From the NCBI GenBank assembly GCA_964017185.1, contig OZ024874.1, forward strand, positions 17,541,957 through 17,605,956: DNA of 64,000 nucleotides. Direction: 5' to 3'. The position numbers were made by a program, and so were the translations under genes. This DNA comes from Rugalucina vietnamica (lineage: Eukaryota > Mollusca > Bivalvia > Lucinida > Lucinidae). The notes under the pieces were generated by a model. That model worked only from the letters and a program-made list of their open reading frames with translations, was not told the DNA's origin and did not search any database. Shown here piece by piece: positions 1-12,700 of this stretch (position 1 is the stretch's first letter; each line of letters starts with the position of its first letter).

Positions 1-171
1 TGACTAACACCCCACAAACCAGTAATTCATTAAGGAGATCAACCCAAGAGCAGTTATTCATTCATCAGGCGAGGCAGATAAGTTCATTATGCAGCTGAAT
101 GTGTCAGGCTTTCTCCAGTATGGAGAAAATTATAAAGACACCTTGCCCCATGAAGCTTTAAGTGGATTTGT

Positions 172-177
172 TTTATT
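172..177 (-). promoter_or_regulatory. Possible polyadenylation hexamer
   Basis: On the minus strand this reads AATAAA, about 430 bp downstream of the in-frame stop that follows the Kunitz exon. It would matter only if the gene ends by reading through the 616 donor to the TGA at 608-610. The hexamer is common by chance in AT-rich DNA, so support is weak. Confidence 0.15.
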
Positions 178-236
178 ATTTTTGATTTCAGCAAGTTTTA
201 GTGCTTAAATTTGACTGAATATTTTACTAATAAATT

Positions 237-431
237 GAGCCTGTGCGTGCGTGAGAAAACCAACAATTTGGGTTCAATCACAGGAGATGGTTAAAGGCTG
301 AAAATTTTGGATATAGAAAGTACTATCCCTGTAGCGAAAACAAAGGCGCTGATCAGCTTCAGTTACTGCGAAGCTGATCTGCACCTTTGTTTTCGCTTGT
401 GCAGATTGTTGGTTTTCCCATGCGGCGACTC
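237..431 (-). mobile_element. Family A hairpin MITE, copy 1
   Basis: The ends are GAGCC and GACTC, flanked on both sides by the 4-bp duplication AATT (233-236 and 432-435). The core carries the family's long inverted repeat (gcgaaaacaaaggcgc ... gcctttgttttcgc) around the gcgaagctgatc arms. It lies downstream of the Kunitz exon. Confidence 0.85.
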
Positions 432-615
432 AATTATAATTTTTGTGCCATATTTGCATGTGATGGTACTTCAGTGAACACTAGAAACTTCAATCATTAC
501 AATGAAAAACTATAAAATATACTTTAGAGCCTTATGGACAGCTTCGGTTGTAATCGAGGAAATGTTCTTATAATAAGAACTTTGTTCTCATATGATTTTG
601 AAAAGTTTCACCTAC

Positions 616-786
616 CCATATATTCAGTACACTGCTTGTTGCACTCTTCCTCCGAGTCAAACCTATTATCGTTGCCACGGCAACCACCGTATCTGAACGG
701 AAGACATTTGCGCATGTCCCTATTGTAGTACCAGCGCTCAAAGTTGCCTCGGCATGGACCGTCATTCGCCGGCAGACTGCAGATTG
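616..786 (-). CDS. SPON1: Spondin-like exon: Kunitz/BPTI domain
   Basis: The exon encodes a complete Kunitz serine protease inhibitor domain. All six cysteines are present ([30 protein letters not shown]) together with the signature FRYGGC. The residue after the second cysteine (P1) is Arg, the usual choice for trypsin-like targets, so the domain may be an active inhibitor; that is inference. The acceptor is a pyrimidine-rich stretch ending AAAG before 786, in phase 1. At the 3' side a GTAGGT donor follows 616, also phase 1, giving the symmetric 1-1 exon typical of mobile extracellular modules. If the donor is not used, translation adds three residues (GR after M) and stops at 608-610. It is therefore unclear whether this is the last coding exon; the symmetric phase favours more exons before position 1. 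Confidence 0.9.
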
Positions 787-3700
787 CTTTGAAAGAAACA
801 GTAATTTGCAAAAGATATTAAGATACATGTACAATCCACTTGATTCAGAAGTGCATTTGACAGTCCACATTTTGCACACATTTTGCCTAGAATGTGGCAC
901 GAAATTGGCTGGTTCAGTTAGGGAAATCTGAGTGCGCTATAGAAGGTTATGATGGGATTTCTGTTTTCGTTTTTACAACCGGCCCTCATTGATACAATTT
1001 TGTTAACATAAGTATCTTTGGCATTTATTTTTTCAAAGGTTGCAAAAATGCTTTGGTATTTATCCCCTGCTGATGGACACAGCTTAGTGATCCTTAGTAG
1101 TCTAGTAAGATCGTGGATGCTAATCATTGAGATTTAAGGATCAAAAGTTGTTATACCTGTGAAATTCTTCATCATAAACGCTTTCCTGCAATCTGGAATC
1201 GCTCCAAAGCAGATATTTCTTTCCATAATCTCATAGCCACAGTTCATCTGTTGTGCTGATTTTCTAAGGAACATCCGCCATCTTTCCCTGACGCCCCGCC
1301 CACAAAGTGTCGCTGTGCATGGTGACCAGTCAGACCACGGTGTAACTGCGCATGGATCGTTGAGGTCAATCTCGTACGTGTGCCTAACTTCAAAATTTTC
1401 TGCAAGTTTTTCGCGCCCAATTTTTCTCTGCTGCTCGTCTAAGCATTTTCCCTCACATTCTTCCTTCTCCATCAATTCAACGCTGCACATGGAGGGAAGG
1501 ATGTCGGGATTCTTTAGCTCACGTGACCTCTGACGCATGCCTGCCCCGCAGTTGTTGCTGCATTCTGACCAATCAGTCCATTGGGTTGTTGCACACTTCA
1601 TCATTTCTGCAAATGAACAAGCTGAAGTCAGAGCTGCAGTTAGCATGTGGTCGCTTGTTTAAATCATGCGACGACAGAGTTCCAGACTGTCACTGCTAGA
1701 CAGGGAGCAACCTCAAACTATGTGATACAAGAGTGACCATCTGCAATTTATCTCAAAATGCGAAGGTTTTTCCTCTTCTGAAGATCATGTTTTCATACAA
1801 AATTATGAAAAAGTAGAAGTAAGAAATGTAAGAGAAAAACCATACCTAATTTCTTGGTAAGCATCATTTTCTTTTTCATTATATTGACAAGATCCTCGGT
1901 ACTCGGCACCACGTCATCAACCGACTGGCTGCCCTCGTCACTTCCGCACACTTCCTTGATCTTTGTCAAGGTCAATGTCGCCAACGGCTTTATTGGGTTG
2001 GGTCCGTAGAACGGTGAGTCAGGATGTTTAGGGTGCGTATTTGTGATGCGTGATATTCTTTCAGGTGGATCGGTTGGGATCTTTCGTTTGTTCTGGAATG
2101 TGGCATGACAGACAATATATATTTTGAGTTGGCAAGACATATAACCATAAACATAAGCTCCATATAAAATACAAATAGTCTTGTTCTTTTCATCAATTTG
2201 TGATGTTCGTGAGGGACTGGTAGAAGCCAAGACACATGAAGGTATAACCCTAACCATAAGATCATTTAATTATGTCCTACAACTGAATACCATTACGTCT
2301 ACAAATTGCAATACCATTCAATCAGCTCTGTAGCGCCAGGATACATCCTGATATGACTGACTCCCTAGCGATGTCTGGTCGTATGACTGTTTCTAAGACG
2401 AATATGAGCCACCGCATGGGAAAACCAACAATCTGCATAGGCGAAAACAAAGGCGGAGAGCAGCTTCGCAGAACTGCGAAGCTGATCAGCGCCTTTGTTT
2501 TCGCTACACCGATAGTACAATTCCTCTACTTTATAAATCCAAAATTCCCGGCCTCTGACCAGCTACTGTGACTGTACGGCCTGGTTTGTGTCGGACCTGG
2601 TCGCAACCCAAATTGTTGGTTTTCTCATGCATAGGCTAATATACGATTGTATAACCTACCACATATTTGACCCCGTTGTCTGTCCCAGCGTCCCAGGGCA
2701 TCAGGTCCAGCTTGACCTCGTCCACCCAGGTACAGTTCTCCTGACACATACTCATGGCACTCACACCTGTAAGATAGATTTCAATGTAAATAATTATGCT
2801 TCTTTGTGATGTTTCCAAGACACGGTATTGTGTCTTTCAAAAATCGCTTCTTGTCTCGGAAAATGTTGAAGACATCGAAAGATAATTAATTTAACAGTTC
2901 ATCAAAAGTACAGGAAGGTCGGAACTTACGTTAACACGTTGATGCACACAGTCCATGTGCATTCATGCACCTCAGGTGCTCAACCACAAACTAGACAAGC
3001 AATTTAGGGAGAAGTTTTGTCTCTCCCCAAGAAAATTTGGGAGAAGTTTGGACTTGAATTTCAGGTTTTCCTATACATTCTATTCATTTTCACTTCTCCC
3101 TCAGCTGAAAAAAGAAGAAGTTTGTTCATTTAGGGAGACTATTTCTCCCTAGGCTATTCCCTGCTGTAAACTTGTACTGCTTTGAGAAATTAAATGCAAG
3201 ATTTAAGGTTTTAAAATGTTTAGAAGTGGTAACTTACCAATACACCAGTCGGGGCTCGGACCAATCATTGTAAGGACCGATAACTCGTGGGCTTTCTGAT
3301 TCACCTTGAAGACTGCCTCCCTTTTAGCCACCACATTTCCCCACACTGGGCTCGTCTTGATCACAGTGTAGATTTTGTCGCTCTGAAAATTTAAGTGGAT
3401 TTTTTTCTTCAGAAAACAGATTGTAATTCATACTGAAACAAGAGTACAATTTATCTTCTGATTCGAAGATGATAGATCTTGCTATACATCTCGCTGAACT
3501 CACTAAGGTTTCAGTTAGGCTTCGATTAGGTGATATAATTCTGTCCAAAAGTATATGGGTCATTATAAAAAAAATGGAGCAATCCTTGTCCTTGATGGTT
3601 TTTTCGCAAGCGCGATGTCCGAGGTGTGCTTTTTCCATGTATAATATTAGTTTCCGCGGTGCTTTACTAGAACCACACGCGATTTCACGTTTCCGAGTAC

Positions 3701-6700
3701 GTTATTTGCAAAAATGAGATGCTAGAAGTGCTATTTTATCGATTTTTACCGTGTCCCTGGGTCAGGGTAAGTAGTTTTATTTGTTTCCATTGCAAAAGAA
3801 GCTTGACAGAAATCACATTTTCTGTGACCATCTATTGCATAGAATGTTATTGAAGTCAAATTCAAAAATCTTATGACATATAAAGTGCTATTTAAGGGTG
3901 GGGGCACATATATAGTGTTGTCCCTGGAAAACGTATCAGTGCTGTCACAGTTATTGAAAATCGATTTTGACCAGAGTTACAAATCATTTTCCCGGATCAA
4001 AACAATCGCGTTTTGTAGACGACACCAAGCTGAAGAAGTTACGGTAAAAAACTTCTGAACAAATCGCATTACTCCGTTGCTATACCATAAAGACATGTCA
4101 GAATTGGAGTGGGAATTTTACAAGCATCAGTCCTATCACGCGCATTTTGCCGCTTATTGTAAATATCACATACATTTTAAAACCATGACTGAATTTCAAC
4201 TTAGGAGCAGTAAGAATAGACATGCAAAGTTTTCATCCTGCATTCTGTTGTTAGTCACTAGAATTAAATTTCTGTGTGAAACTCAGTACTGTCACGGATC
4301 AGTGCTGTCACGGTCGTGACAGTAATGATGTGACAGTACTGAGTTGACTTCTGTCAGCAAGTGTGGATTCAGGTAATTTCCTAGGCTGACAAGAGTTAGG
4401 TCGCCTTTCACCAGAGGGTCTCAGCTACTAACGCCAGCAGCAGCCAGAAGTGGCCAATTCATATCGCTTTGAAAATCGTTTGAGGTGTGTGACTGTGTGT
4501 GGGTGATACAAAACTACAAATTCAAAATGCTTCGTCGACCACGGTAAACAAATAGCCCCGGGGGTGGTACTCCCATAATGATATTTAGACAGTTTGTGTA
4601 TGTCGCGCGATAAATGCCCTTTTTGGCGGTCCATTCCAAATTAGATTACCCCTTTTCAGTAAAAAAAAAAAAGACATTTTAAGCCCCAACTTTATACGGA
4701 AAAATCGCCTTTTTTGTTTAAAACGCCATCCCTTTCCTCGAGGGGCGGGAGGGGCAACTCGGGGTAATGCAAGTACGGGTGTGCCGTAAAACCTACCAAA
4801 TGCATACACCTCGAAAAAAGGGACCCGGTAATATACACACTAGGGGTCTATGGTACATGAAAATACGAAAATTTTAACCTTTTCTGACGCATGTGTCTTT
4901 CAGTGTGTTTGTATGTTGCATACCATTACGAAAATGTGTTACCCATGCAATATACAGAGATTTTTTAGCTTTAAAAATTGAAGAAAAAAATATATCTGAT
5001 TGTCAAATTTTAGAAACAAAAAGCAGTAACATTGTATACCTCATTTTACCCTGTATACGTCACTACATAAAAGTGGGATCTAATGGGATATATGTGAAAG
5101 CAAATGTGCGGCTCAGCTGCAAGTTAACCTAAAGTTGAGGCCCATCCAAGGAGGTATTAGATCCAAGCTCACTAAAAGAAAAATGACCTTTCTCCCTAGC
5201 TCCCTAAAAATCTTTTCCTTGCTCCCAGCTTCCTTAAACCAAGAGTGTTCTCTTCTAGTAATCCTCAATTCCCTTCAATTGTTTTCCAGTTTTCCCAAGC
5301 TCCCTGAAAACAGTATGGCCGTGGGGAGCGCGGTGGCGTAGTGGTATAGCGTCGGACTCCGAATCGAGAGGTCCTGGGTACGATCACCACAGGCGTCACC
5401 GTGATGTGTCCTTGGGCAAGACACATTAATTCCCAACAGTACTGGTTAAACTCAGGAAGCGTTGGCTCCGTCCCGACATGACTAAAAATTGTTGACTGGG
5501 ACGTTAAGCCCCAACAGAAACACAAACAAACAAAATGGCCCTGCTACCCAGCTCCCTAAAATCCGTGATAGGGTCCTAAATTTAATGCGGTCTTTTGTCG
5601 TGAACTATCCTGGTTGTCTCAGACCTGGTCGAAAGCCCCAAAGACACATTTTCTCATGCTGCTGCTTAAGATGAACAGCGCTTCTACTGCTCTTTACGTG
5701 TTACATCGCGTTTGGTTTGCGTGAAGCAAACATGTTTTTTTTTTAGCATTGGATCTACGCAAAAGGTGTCCCTGGTTAGAGCAACAGCAAAGGCTTCGTT
5801 GGTTGCTACCTTAAGTGAGTCACTGCCCCTAAGCTCATCGGTAAATGGTCAGAAATTAATCATTTCCGCACACATTGGAATGAAAAAGGCGAGATCGGAT
5901 AATTATCAGTGCTGTCACGACAACATCAGTGCTGTCACGATATCAGTGCTGTCGCGGTCATAATTATTTAAAATAAATAAAACGCATCATATAAAAGTAA
6001 TTGCTTTTGGTATGTTATGATACTATACTGAAATAGTAAACGTTTAGCAGAACTTATTTTTGGTTTAATCCCACAAGATAATGTCTACAAAAATAAAGCG
6101 TTTCAGAAACAGAACAAATCACAGTATGTGCATTTTCATTGAAGATCTCTTCCCCGTTAATTCATTGAAAGTATTTAAGGTTTGTGTGAACTATTGTTCG
6201 TGACAAGTTATATATGCCCCCACTTACAGATTGGGGAAGTCTTATCAAATGAGCGTTTTACGCAAGAAAGTTTGTTCGTGACAGCACTGATATTTTTTCA
6301 AGGGTACCATACAATTAATTAATGCTGGTGCACTATTTGTTCAGTTAAACTCGGCATATTTTATTTCTATATTCTATATGCTCCTGTTAATAAAACTATC
6401 CCATTAAAAAAGAAAAAATGGACAATTATTTTTTTTCGTTTTGCCTTTCTGGATTGCTCCATTTTTTGATAATGACTCATATATAAAATGATGATTACAG
6501 TTTAACCTGTGTTAAGCGACCTCTCAGTGGAAGCAGCGAAAGTAGTCTTTGAACACAGGTGGTCTTTTATCCCAGATTCCAGAGTTAGCGAGAAAATGAC
6601 TGTGAAATTTTGTTTCGCGATGGCAAGGCCACGGGTAGTAAACATGGGAACAAGCTCCAAAAGAGGTAGTGGAAATTTGTCCAATGGTAATTTCGAGATT

Positions 6701-9700
6701 GTTCCAAAGGTAACCAGAAATAGGTCTAATGGTTTTGTGAATACATTCGACGTATTTAATGAAAGAAGGGTGATTATCGCAATGCTGTTCTATTCAAAAA
6801 TAATTTGTCTATGATCACGACCCAAAATGGCGATTGAAACCGAAAGTATGTCCACTAAGTCTTTATTACAGATTCTTACATGATTTGGTGCATTCACAAA
6901 GTGAATATAGCGCAATTTAATTCGCTTTCAACCAATTTTAGCACCGTATGTACCGAGAGGTTATCTTTACATGGAACAGCATTGCGATATTTTTCCTGTT
7001 TTCACTAACAATTCCAAAATCTTCATAAAACAACTGTTTACTTTATTCCAACCTTTGGAGCGATCTCGAAATTGCCATTGGAACAAAATTTCACCACCAC
7101 TTTTCTTGGAGCTAGTTCCCATGTTTACCACCCGGCGTATACAGTTTAATCCTTAACCTGTGTTACGCGACCGCTGTGGAAGCAGAATTTTGGTCGTTGA
7201 AGATAGGGAATCAAATGTTTGAAAATGATGTACAATTCTTTTGTTTTAATCGTTCTCCGTAATGCTATCAAGTGAAAAGGGGTAGCAAGTGCAAGTAAGT
7301 ATTTTATGTATTTTGGTGGCGTGGTGCATGTAGTTATAGACCCGTTGAAAGGAAGAAGAATTGCACGTATCTCAGCGCAATTCAATTTTAGGTTTATTAG
7401 TTCAAACAAAACATATTACTCAGAATAACTTAGTTGCAGCAGTTGAGAATTATTAAATATACCAGAACGATTAATGCCAAGCTGCGATTTCAACAAATAG
7501 AGGTATAAAAATCCCACTTTTACATCTCAATTTTAAGCCGCATCATGAGAAAACCAACATTTTGCATGTGCTAAAACAAAGGCACAGAGTTTCGCAGTAA
7601 CTGCTAAGCTGATATATCAGCCCCTTTGTTTTCGCTTTTCGGATAGTACACTAATCTAAAATTTTCAGCATCAAGCCATCTTCTGTGCTTGTGCAGCTCG
7701 GTTTCGGACATGTGTGGAAGTTACATTGTTGCTTTTCTCAAGGCGAGAATCATTTCAAGAATGAAAGCTCACGAGGAGTTTTCTTGGAAAACTTAATATA
7801 ACTAGAGATTAACGAAGTAGTAAAACGATTGTTTTACGATGCCTTGTAGAAAAATTATTACGTGATCGAGAGGAAAGGGTGATGGAAACTCTGTTTATAT
7901 TAGCCGCGACGCGAGAAACCCTGTCTTCTGATTTCCGACCAGGCCCCGGACACAAACCGGCCTTTTTAGTCACAAAAGATTTTGGATTTAAGTAGAAGAG
8001 GAATTGCACTTTCCATGTAGCGAAAACAAAGGTGCTGATCAGCTGTGCATAGGCACAGGCAATAATCCCGTTTTGTCATGACGCGGTTCAAATAGAATCG
8101 TTTGCGTTTATGATTCTTGAAATTTCTAACGATTGCCAACAGTTGGTCTTCTAGGGTCTATTGTTATGCACGTTTCTGTATCAAGTGCACACGCTTCAGG
8201 AAAATGATAACAGTTATTCTCTATGATGTTGATTTGATCCATGCACAATGCAGCTTTGTGATCTGATTTGCTGCCCCAAGAGACAAAATATGTCCCACCA
8301 TATACTTGGCTGCTCTTAAAGTAGATTTTCAGACTGTTATAGCATACTGCCAGATGCAAACAATGTCACAGCGTCCGTCTTAATACTGTCAAAATCTACT
8401 ACTATATTCGCAGCTTACTTATTTTATTATCTTTTAATGTTGTGTGTTTCACAGTTTTTATTATGAACACCCTGCTTGCTGTTAAAAAGTCGAGATAGAT
8501 CGAAAGAAAAATGATTTTGTCACATATGGGAATGTAAAAGACGAGCGGATTCAGTCAGTTATTTGTTTTCCAAATCCAGAGATTAGCTAGCTCTACAGCG
8601 AAAACTTGTTACATTTGAGACGACAAATTCAAGTTTCTGTTTTAGTGACAAATTTCAACAAGTTTAGGTAACTATTCACTTTAATCGTATTATTCCGGAT
8701 GCCTCGAGTTAAACTTAACCCGTGCTCAGACATTTCAACTGATTTAATGTAGATCTACCGAAACGAAATACTTACAAATTATGCACTTATTTAATGTATT
8801 TAAATGGATGCAATACTGTAAATGTATTTTGTTTCATTTTATGCAATTTTCAAGTGTTTTTATTGCAAATTAGACTGCACGAGTCGCCATAACTGTCGCC
8901 TTGCTGTTACTAACTCTTCAGCAGCTATTTAACCCTTTTTTGACGAATGGATTTTCCCATCATTATTACTTGGATGAGCCCACTTTCATTTTTAGGGGCA
9001 TCAGAAATGATTTTAAATTTTCATATAGATTTTTTATGAAAATCCTCCTAGCAAACAGAATAGACCGAGATCATCTGTGGCTATACTGTTGGCCTATGTC
9101 CCATAAAAAGGACACCAGGCTTAAATGAGTTAAAAATTACCGCCCCTTTAAACTTATGATCATATAAAACCTTTAAAAGTTCATTTCTCTGTTTAAGACG
9201 GCCTTCAAAATACCATACATTAAAGTAATCCAGTTTAATGGTATATAATTTGTTCTTTATTGAAACAAATTTCGCATTCTTGTCTAACGATATTAACACT
9301 TTTGTTTGTAAACAGACAGAAAAACAGACAGACTTTTTTCACAAGGCAGCTCAAACGAAATTCTCCCAGTTCAAACCCTGCCACAACGTCCCCATAAATG
9401 TTCCTGTTTTAATTAATATGATGTACCGATACACTATCAAACAGAACGATTGTACATTGCTGTTTGGGTTGAAAGGGAGGGTTGCCATAAACGCACTGCT
9501 TCAAAATATAAAACGGCAGCTGAATCGCAATGTACACTACACTATTTTGACACACTCAAACTTAAGCCATTTGAGAAAGACCCTCACCCCCGCTAGGCAT
9601 ACGCAGTTCCTTTAAATATTTGAGCAGTTATTAACATTAACATGCAAACATTTTGGACAACCTTTTGGAACTTAAACAAGACTCGTTTGGACTTAGCATC

Positions 9701-12700
9701 CAGTAGAAAATATGTTTTAATTGCCATCCATGGTCGCAGTATTGAGGAGTTGATCATGAGAAAACCAACATTTTGCATATGCGAAAACAAAGGCGCAGAT
9801 CAGCTTCGCAGTAACCGCGAAGCTGATCAGTGCACTCGCTTTCGCTACACTGATAGTACAATTCCTTTTCTTTCTAAATCCAAATATTCAAGCTTTTTGC
9901 CATCTTCTTTGACTGCACAAGCCGGGTTGTGTCGGACCTGCTCGGAAACCACATTGTTAGGTTTTCTCATGACGCGGCTCATTTTATATTTTTGCAACCG
10001 TCCAGACTCTCTTTTTTGATAAGATAGGGATTATTATCATCTTATTTAACGAGACACCTAGAGATCTGAACCCTAATCGCGTTAATTGTTTTGTGTTGTT
10101 CATTCCTAGATCGGTCAATTGGAAGGGGGACAGTGATTGGCCCGAACCATAGAAACACCAACAATTTCATATTTGCCGCTGACTGAGGATCACATCAGGA
10201 CGGGTGCCCGCGAAATGCATTTTGTCACCGTTGTTCGCTTAATGTGCATCTTACACCTGCGAAAAGCATTTACATTCGTACAGCGAAGGATGTTCATTCG
10301 TACAGCGAAGGATGTTCATTCGTACAGCGAAGGATGTTCATTCGTACAGCGAAGGATGTCCAGGGGCCCGGTTTGGTCTTCCTGAATGTCACATGGGCAA
10401 CATTATCCAAGTCGCGGCTAGGCTCGGTTTCAAAGTTGTCGCATGCCCGAACGTTCACACTAATGAAGATATATTGCTTTATAATAACCCGGTGTCTGCA
10501 TCAGCATCAACATGGATGTCTAAAGTTTACCCAAAGGCCAAAAACAGCATTTTGCCTTGTTTTCGGGACATAAGATCGACTTGTTTTAGATAATATGACA
10601 TAAAACCACCAGACCAGACACACATACACACACAAGCAAGAACATGCAAAATTTATCAAAACCCATTTCATTTATACGTACAGGTAACATTGATGGAACT
10701 GAAATCGAGCCTTAAAGAGTCCCGGACGCTTCCTGATTGACATTTTATTAAATTGAATTTGATTTTAGAAGTATTATTTCGATAAGTATGGCATACAGGG
10801 CGGCAACGGTGTCGAACAGAAATGGATCACTAAACGGCATCAAATCATTTTAAGGACTGAAAGTTCAAATTTGTCAAATTGAAAAAGAAGAAAGAATGAC
10901 GACAGAACATTGTGCAGGCTTCGTGTTAACCAACATCTGCTGTGGTTGCCCATTAGAACATTCATGTACAAGTGGTTATAGACGAATATCCACAAATTTA
11001 TGCAAAATGAGACGAAAACAATCACAGCCCCATACCTAAAGTTGACGTTTAACATGCATGCAAATTAAAAAAAATCTCGGTATATCGTTTTTGGCTTGTT
11101 AACGTGAAAGAATGACTGGCGTGTCCTGGTCTGACCGCAAACCACTTTTAAGTTAGTCTGGTCCATTAATCATCTTTAGGCATTTAGCTCGTGTCACTTG
11201 TTCTCTCTTTTCATCTTTTTGCCAGTTTTCTTGTACGTTCGTACAAGTTTAGGACACCTACACTAGCGGATTGTTTAACCTCGTTTTGGAAAAACCTATT
11301 CTGTTAATATATGAGCCTGTGCATGAGAAAACCAACAATTTGGGTTTCCGACCAGGTCCGACACAAACCAGGCTGAAACTTTGGATATAAGTAGAAGAGG
11401 AATTGTACTATCAGTGTAGCGAAAAACAAAGGCGCTGATCAGCTGTGCAGTTACTGCGAAGGTTTGGAAGCTGATCTGCGCCTTTGTTTTCGCATATGCA
11501 AATTGTTGGTTTTCTCATGCTAAGGCTCATATAAGAACATCAGCCTGCAAATGCACACTGCTAATGCATTTGTTATTCGCTTCATTAACATTGCAATAAT
11601 GGCTCTGTGTTCTTGTCGAAGACGCCCACATCTGACCTTTAAAACGAACTCCAAGCATGCCTCTGCAACATATCCAGCATTTCATGGCAGTAAACGTAGA
11701 GGGTTTTGGACAGTCGTCCTCTATTTCACCACAAAAGTGTTTCGATACAATAACTTTTTTGAGGGAAAAAGTGTGTAACGTTACCAAAGTTATTAGCTGC
11801 GTTGCCATCAAATGAAGGCTTACACGAATATGGAATTACCACCTCATTAGTGCAAAGTTTGTGGCCAATCACGTTTTTGTTTAGTTAAATGCTATTTGCA
11901 AAATGCTATTTGCTAAATGCTATTTGCTAAATGCTATTTGCTAAATGCTGATTGCAAATTTAATTGACTATGCTTGTACATATTATGTTTTATATTAGAT
12001 CTAATATTTTTTTTAGAATTAATCCAACATGTAAAGTTATGAATATTCTCAATATCCTTCGTCGACCCTTTTCAAAATTTGTAGTTACAATTTCATTATC
12101 ATATATCATTTTGCAATAATAGCAATTAGCATTTAGCAAATAGCAATTAGCATGTCGCCCTGGCCTTCCATACGAACATGATGCGTACACGTTTTAAGGA
12201 TGTTCGCTGCTAACATTTGACATTTCGGAACTTCCGGATTTTCTTTTCTTGAATTTCTCGTAAACGTTTGCAGATATTTTCCTAATATTTTATATGTGGA
12301 TACATATTGATGATGTGCATTGCATTGAATGAGCCATGAAAATTGTCAATCTAAGAAACTTCATTTTTTCACCCCATTTTCTGCAACTTTTCAGAAAATT
12401 TTAGTTGTCAGTAAAAATTAGGGGGTAGGGTAGATTAAACTTGAATATTACACATCGTAAAATTAATTGCACTAGTTCGATGTTGAGTTTAGCAGCAGTA
12501 TAAGTGTAAATGATCTTCTAAGTCAGTATTTGTGTCTTTAGTGTGCTGGTTTTAAAATTTAAGGTGGTTTTATGAAATGGGCTTTTAGAAACAAAGCAGC
12601 CGAAGAAAGGCTGAAAATGGTGATTTTCAAGTTGTTGGTTCTCTCTTATATGCTCACTACCCTATATATTTCTTTCTTTTATTCGAACAATATTACCAAG

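Larger units (their letters stand above)
3552..6484. mobile_element. Probable composite DNA transposon with 34-bp inverted ends
   Basis: The segments 3552-3585 and 6451-6484 are imperfect inverted repeats (TATATGRGTCATTAT followed by an A tract and ATGGAGCAATCC). Between them, a short motif related to CAGTGCTGTCACG occurs at least seven times in both orientations (near 3938, 4286, 4299, 4335, 5909, 5928, 5943 and inverted near 6279). Such clusters resemble subterminal transposase-binding repeats. No transposase reading frame is present. Other elements are nested inside: the 4553-4862 repeat, a family C fragment and a SINE. A single mobile unit is inferred from the inverted ends only; no clear target duplication is visible. 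Confidence 0.45.
9981..11312. other. Intronic stretch with 22-bp tandem repeat and a coding-like fragment
   Basis: Apart from the 22-bp repeat (10273-10359) and the coding-like piece after it (10360-10593), nothing is recognised. Confidence 0.5.

Noticed and set aside
8126..8359. Minus-strand cysteine-containing frame in the longest intron
   Set aside because: No Spondin or other family match, and the spondin exon chain is already complete in phase across this intron.
9238..9615. 125-residue plus-strand frame
   Set aside because: No recognised motif; composition like non-coding AT-rich DNA; no exon signals.
10273..10359. Regular 22-bp direct repeats, CRISPR-like at first sight
   Set aside because: Head-to-tail without spacers, in a eukaryotic intron.
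11527..11811. Minus-strand frame with CWICC segment, vaguely like a zinc-binding protein
   Set aside because: All three minus frames and one plus frame are open here; the cysteine spacing fits no domain I know.
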